Source of the DNA: Flavobacterium enshiense DK69
Lineage (GTDB): Bacteria > Bacteroidota > Bacteroidia > Flavobacteriales > Flavobacteriaceae
Assembly (NCBI RefSeq): GCF_000498495.1
Contig: NZ_AVCS01000024.1
Location: forward strand, 1-64,000
Reading direction: 5' to 3'
Length of the DNA stretch: 64,000 nucleotides
Every line of letters begins with the position of its first letter. The stretch's first letter is position 1. Positions 61,001-64,000 of this stretch are shown here, in pieces. The notes under the pieces are model-generated. The model saw nothing but the letters and a program-made list of their open reading frames with translations. It was not told the origin of the DNA and made no database searches. A program made the position numbers and the translations under genes.

Positions 61001-63268
61001 TTATTCCACCATAATTTCGTCCACAAACAACCAGCAATCTGAGCCTGCACCCGGTTTCCCTTCCGGAATTTTTCCAGCGTTGGGAGCTATTACTTTGATG
61101 TATTTTGCCTTTTGCTTATCAAATGTCATTGAAGCCATGCCTTTCTGCTGAATGATTTCCTCAACAGCGACTCTCTTCACCGAACGAAACATCTTCCCAT
61201 CTGTTGATACCAAAACTTCAACGTACTTCGGATAATAAATCCAGCTTCCTTCACTCGTTAAAACATCAACCGTTACTTTCGAAACATCTTGTTTCTTTCC
61301 TAAATCGATGGTCGCTTCCATGTCTTTCCCCCAGAAACCAATCCAGTCGCGTCCATATTTCTCCATATTTCCACGCATTCCGTCAACCAATGTGAACGAA
61401 CCTCCAATGCCGTAATTCCCATGAGGCTGATTCTCCAGACTTATTTTCTTTCCGGTTGATTTTGTAATGAAAAATGGTTGCTCGATTACGGCGCTTTTCT
61501 GCTTCCCATCTTCAAAATAGGCAGCCTTTATGGTTTGACTTTGTGATACCAAAAGTGGTTCTTCATACTTTTTCGAAACAGCAGTCGGATTCGTTCCGTC
61601 AGTTGTAAAATGGATTCCATCTTTTGTTGATTTCAGCAAGAAGACAACGCCTTGTTCCTTATCAGACGGACTAACTTTGGAGGTAACTTCAAACAATGCC
61701 TTACTGTAATTGATACCTTTTGCTTCGTAAACCGAAAAATGCTGTATCAATCGGTTTTGAAAATCCTGATACTTCGACACATCGGAAGTTCCCCAAGCCA
61801 CTTCTGCCAAAGCTGCCATACGCGGCATAATCATATATTCGACGTGTTCGGGCGTGTTCATGTATTCGGTCCAGACATTCCCTTGGGCACCCAATATGTA
61901 TTTTGCTTCTTCTTCAGTCAGTTCTTTTGAGGTCGGTTCAAACGAATATACTTTTTCCACAGTTGTATATCCTCCGATGGCAACCGGTTCGTTTTTGGGT
62001 TCACCCTGATAATGGTCGAAATAACAATGTGATCCCGGTGTCATTACCACTTTATGTTTTTGTTTTGCCGCTGCTATTCCGCCTTCTGTTCCGCGCCAAC
62101 TCATTACGGCAGCATTGGGAGCTAAACCTCCTTCTAGAATTTCATCCCAACCGATAATTTGTCTGCCCTTCGAGTTCAGGAATTTTTCGATTCGTCTGAT
62201 AAAATAACTCTGCAGTTCATGTTCGTCTTTCAGTCCTTCTTTTTTGATTAACGCCTGACAAGGGGCACAGTTTTTCCAACGGGTTTTCGGACTTTCATCA
62301 CCACCGATATGAATGTATTCTGATGGAAACAGATCAAGCACTTCGGTCAGGACATTCTCCAAAAATTCGAACGTAGCTTCCTTCGGGCAATACACATCAT
62401 CCAAAACACCCCATTGCATCGCCACTTCAAACGGTCCGCCGGTACATGATAATTCCGGATATGCAGCCAAAGCCGCTTGTGAATGACCTGGCATTTCGAT
62501 TTCGGGAACCACAGTAATGTGACGTTCTTTGGCATAGGCAACTATTTCTTTGATTTCTTCCTGCGTATAGAATCCGCCGTACTTTTTGTCATCAAACTTC
62601 TGATCATTATAATGTCCCACCATGGAGCCTTTGCGCCAAGCGCCTACTTCAGTTAGTTTCGGATATTTTTTAATTTCGATGCGCCATCCCTGGTCTTCCG
62701 TTAAATGCCAGTGGAAGGTATTCATTTTGTACATCGCCAAATAATCGATGTATTTTTTGATGAATTCTTTTGGGAAGAAATGGCGTCCGACATCTAAATG
62801 CATTCCACGCCAAACATATTTTGGTTCGTCTTTAATTTCGATACACGGAATTTTCAGTTCTGCTGTTTTACCAATCGGAAGCATTTGTTCTAAAGTCTGA
62901 AACGCGTAAAAAAGTCCGATGTTCCCTTTGGAGAAAATCTGTATTTGTGAATTAAGAACTTTCAGTTCGTATTCTCCTGATTGATTGTCTTTCGGATTTT
63001 CAACCTGAATCTGAATCGTATTCAGCGGGCTCTTGGAATTGTTTGTTGTTTTCAGTTCAAATCCGTATGCCGATTTTAAAAACTGGTTGAACAGTTTAAT
63101 TTCTGTATTGCTTCCTGAATTCCCAATAAGGATAAGTGTTCCCTTATTTAAAACGAAGTCCCCTTCTTTTTGAACCAATTCTTTGGGTTTCGGAATTAAC
63201 GGCAATGGATTTTGCGAAAAGGCAATATTGAAAAGCAATACTAAAAATACAATCAGTCTAGAAGTCAT
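61001..63268 (-). CDS. Beta-N-acetylhexosaminidase (glycoside hydrolase family 20)
   Basis: Secreted enzyme of 755 residues with signal peptide MTSRLIVFLVLLFNIAFSQ. Residues about 20-145 are the GH20b domain. The GH20 barrel follows from KYVWRGMHLDVGRHFFP, with NTFHWHLTEDQGWRIEIK, PEIEMPGHSQAALAAYPELSC and the catalytic Asp-Glu in IHIGGDESPKTRW (about 320). A chitobiase-like C-terminal segment and a discoidin-like domain (about 615-755) complete it. It cleaves terminal beta-GlcNAc/GalNAc. It is first of the four-gene glycan operon. Confidence 0.93.
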   Translation of the reverse strand: MTSRLIVFLVLLFNIAFSQNPLPLIPKPKELVQKEGDFVLNKGTLILIGNSGSNTEIKLFNQFLKSAYGFELKTTNNSKSPLNTIQIQVENPKDNQSGEYELKVLNSQIQIFSKGNIGLFYAFQTLEQMLPIGKTAELKIPCIEIKDEPKYVWRGMHLDVGRHFFPKEFIKKYIDYLAMYKMNTFHWHLTEDQGWRIEIKKYPKLTEVGAWRKGSMVGHYNDQKFDDKKYGGFYTQEEIKEIVAYAKERHITVVPEIEMPGHSQAALAAYPELSCTGGPFEVAMQWGVLDDVYCPKEATFEFLENVLTEVLDLFPSEYIHIGGDESPKTRWKNCAPCQALIKKEGLKDEHELQSYFIRRIEKFLNSKGRQIIGWDEILEGGLAPNAAVMSWRGTEGGIAAAKQKHKVVMTPGSHCYFDHYQGEPKNEPVAIGGYTTVEKVYSFEPTSKELTEEEAKYILGAQGNVWTEYMNTPEHVEYMIMPRMAALAEVAWGTSDVSKYQDFQNRLIQHFSVYEAKGINYSKALFEVTSKVSPSDKEQGVVFLLKSTKDGIHFTTDGTNPTAVSKKYEEPLLVSQSQTIKAAYFEDGKQKSAVIEQPFFITKSTGKKISLENQPHGNYGIGGSFTLVDGMRGNMEKYGRDWIGFWGKDMEATIDLGKKQDVSKVTVDVLTSEGSWIYYPKYVEVLVSTDGKMFRSVKRVAVEEIIQQKGMASMTFDKQKAKYIKVIAPNAGKIPEGKPGAGSDCWLFVDEIMVE

Positions 63269-63309
63269 GGAAGTGTTGTTTGTCTTTGGCTAATTTATAT
63301 AAAAAAGAT

Positions 63310-63341
63310 AAAAAAAATGCCCCATTTTCGTGAGGCATTTA
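63310..63341 (-). terminator. Terminator of the upstream T9SS-protein gene
   Basis: On the minus strand AAATGCC pairs with GGCATTT around a 10-11-nt loop, followed by a U-run. It lies 18 bp past the stop at 63359 and before the hexosaminidase gene. Confidence 0.75.
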
Positions 63342-63358
63342 TCGATTTATCAAAAGAA

Positions 63359-64000
63359 TTACTTTTTTATTATTCGAAGGGTTTTCGTTTTATCACCCTG
63401 AGTTACTACAATATTGTAAATCCCTGAAGGGTATTCACCTCCCATTTGCCAATCGGAAACTGCATTTGGCAAAATTTGTCTCTCGTCAATTAATTTTCCT
63501 AACATATCATACACAGAAACACCAACTGTCTCTCCACTGGAAGTGGTTAAGTCGAGGTTGAAGTTTTCCTTAAAAGGGTTTGGATTAGCTGTAACCGAGT
63601 AACCATTTGCTGAATCAAGATTAACACTTAGGGTAGTAGACACAACTAAATTAAATTGTGTGAGGGTAAAACAACCTGTTGTTCTGTTGGTGACCCGTAC
63701 ATATATTGGTTGTGGGTTACTGGTGTTTGCAAAAAAATTTGGTAATGGCGAAACATAATCAACAGCATTGGCAAGTGTTGTAAAAAAATCAACAGAATTA
63801 TTAATCAAATCCGAATTTATTTCGCTCCGTTTAGCATCTAAATTAAAAAGGCCTACATTTGGTGTAGCATCGCTAAAAATCATATAATCGCTAGTGGGAT
63901 TTACTATCGGTCCCGGCAACAAACCTGCAGAACCTGTCCAATGCAACTCAAATCCTCCATCGCCATGTGGCCTATCAATAGCAATATAGTACGTTTGTCC
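63359..64000 (-). CDS. Secreted protein with T9SS C-terminal sorting domain (5' end outside window)
   Basis: Partial gene; the frame is open to the window edge, so at least 213 residues are present and the N-terminus is missing. The visible start GQTYYIAIDRPHGDGGFELHW resembles the end of a PPC-type beta domain. A further domain (about 60-130) precedes the final type A sorting domain YSVTANPNPFKENFNLDLTT, YDMLGKLIDERQIL and YPSGIYNIVVTQGDKTKTLRIIKK. The protein is likely surface-exposed or released by the type IX system; its main function lies beyond the edge. Confidence 0.85.
   Translation of the reverse strand, partial: GQTYYIAIDRPHGDGGFELHWTGSAGLLPGPIVNPTSDYMIFSDATPNVGLFNLDAKRSEINSDLINNSVDFFTTLANAVDYVSPLPNFFANTSNPQPIYVRVTNRTTGCFTLTQFNLVVSTTLSVNLDSANGYSVTANPNPFKENFNLDLTTSSGETVGVSVYDMLGKLIDERQILPNAVSDWQMGGEYPSGIYNIVVTQGDKTKTLRIIKK

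Overview
The window is a low-GC bacterial chromosome segment that looks like the genus Flavobacterium or a close relative in Flavobacteriaceae. The signs are a gldA gliding-motility ATPase, type IX secretion (Por/T9SS) C-terminal sorting domains, a GLPGLI-family protein beside an outer-membrane beta-barrel protein, a split metH, and repeated matches to the Bacteroidota promoter -7 element TAnnTTTG. I see no tRNA or rRNA gene, prophage, insertion sequence or CRISPR array. The right edge cuts through a T9SS-secreted protein.

Layout. Positions 1-6 kb: a LolC/E-type permease, a NamZ-like lipoprotein, small enzymes and queE. 6-12 kb: one minus-strand operon exbB-exbD-exbD-tonB-small membrane protein-PstS-like lipoprotein-TPR protein. 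12-15 kb: a HerA-type ATPase and small genes. 15-19 kb: kmo, a ureohydrolase-family gene and kynU (tryptophan to 3-hydroxyanthranilate). 19-24.5 kb: queA and a two-component pair with a beta-propeller sensor. 24.5-31.7 kb: eight minus-strand genes, pheA-aminotransferase-tyrA-DAHP synthase/chorismate mutase-rsgA-dtd-mazG-aroA, behind a leader-peptide attenuator. 31.8-34.6 kb: gldA, a DUF2807 lipoprotein and a PagL-like lipid A deacylase. 34.7-49 kb: methionine and sulfur metabolism (metF, split metH, metZ, thrA, metX, an OsmC-like gene, metK). 49-54.7 kb: an outer-membrane protein/GLPGLI pair and a deoxynucleoside kinase. 54.8-56.8 kb: four tandem paralogous lipoproteins. 56.8-63.3 kb: beta-mannosidase, CutC, glycosylasparaginase and hexosaminidase, which together look like breakdown of the N-glycan core.

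The most interesting content is regulatory. Short leader ORFs too small for routine annotation precede strong minus-strand terminators at three loci. The leader before pheA has six consecutive aromatic codons (FFYFYW). The leader before metX-thrA-metZ has MMMHMM. Before three tandem 58-61-residue peptide genes and an OsmC-like gene there are two leaders in series, the second with five cysteines (YCLYYCCC). In three of the four, a 7-8 nt segment near the end of the leader ORF is a perfect complement of the terminator 5' arm, about 45 nt downstream. This is the geometry expected of ribosome-stalling transcription attenuation. Two of these leaders share the RNA core CCGCAGAGGAyGCT although it is read in different frames, so the conservation is at RNA level. 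The methionine pathway also has a SAM-I riboswitch before metH and a probable SAM-II riboswitch before metK, giving three different control devices for one pathway within 10 kb.

All functions are inferred from motifs and family knowledge read by eye. No database search was possible.
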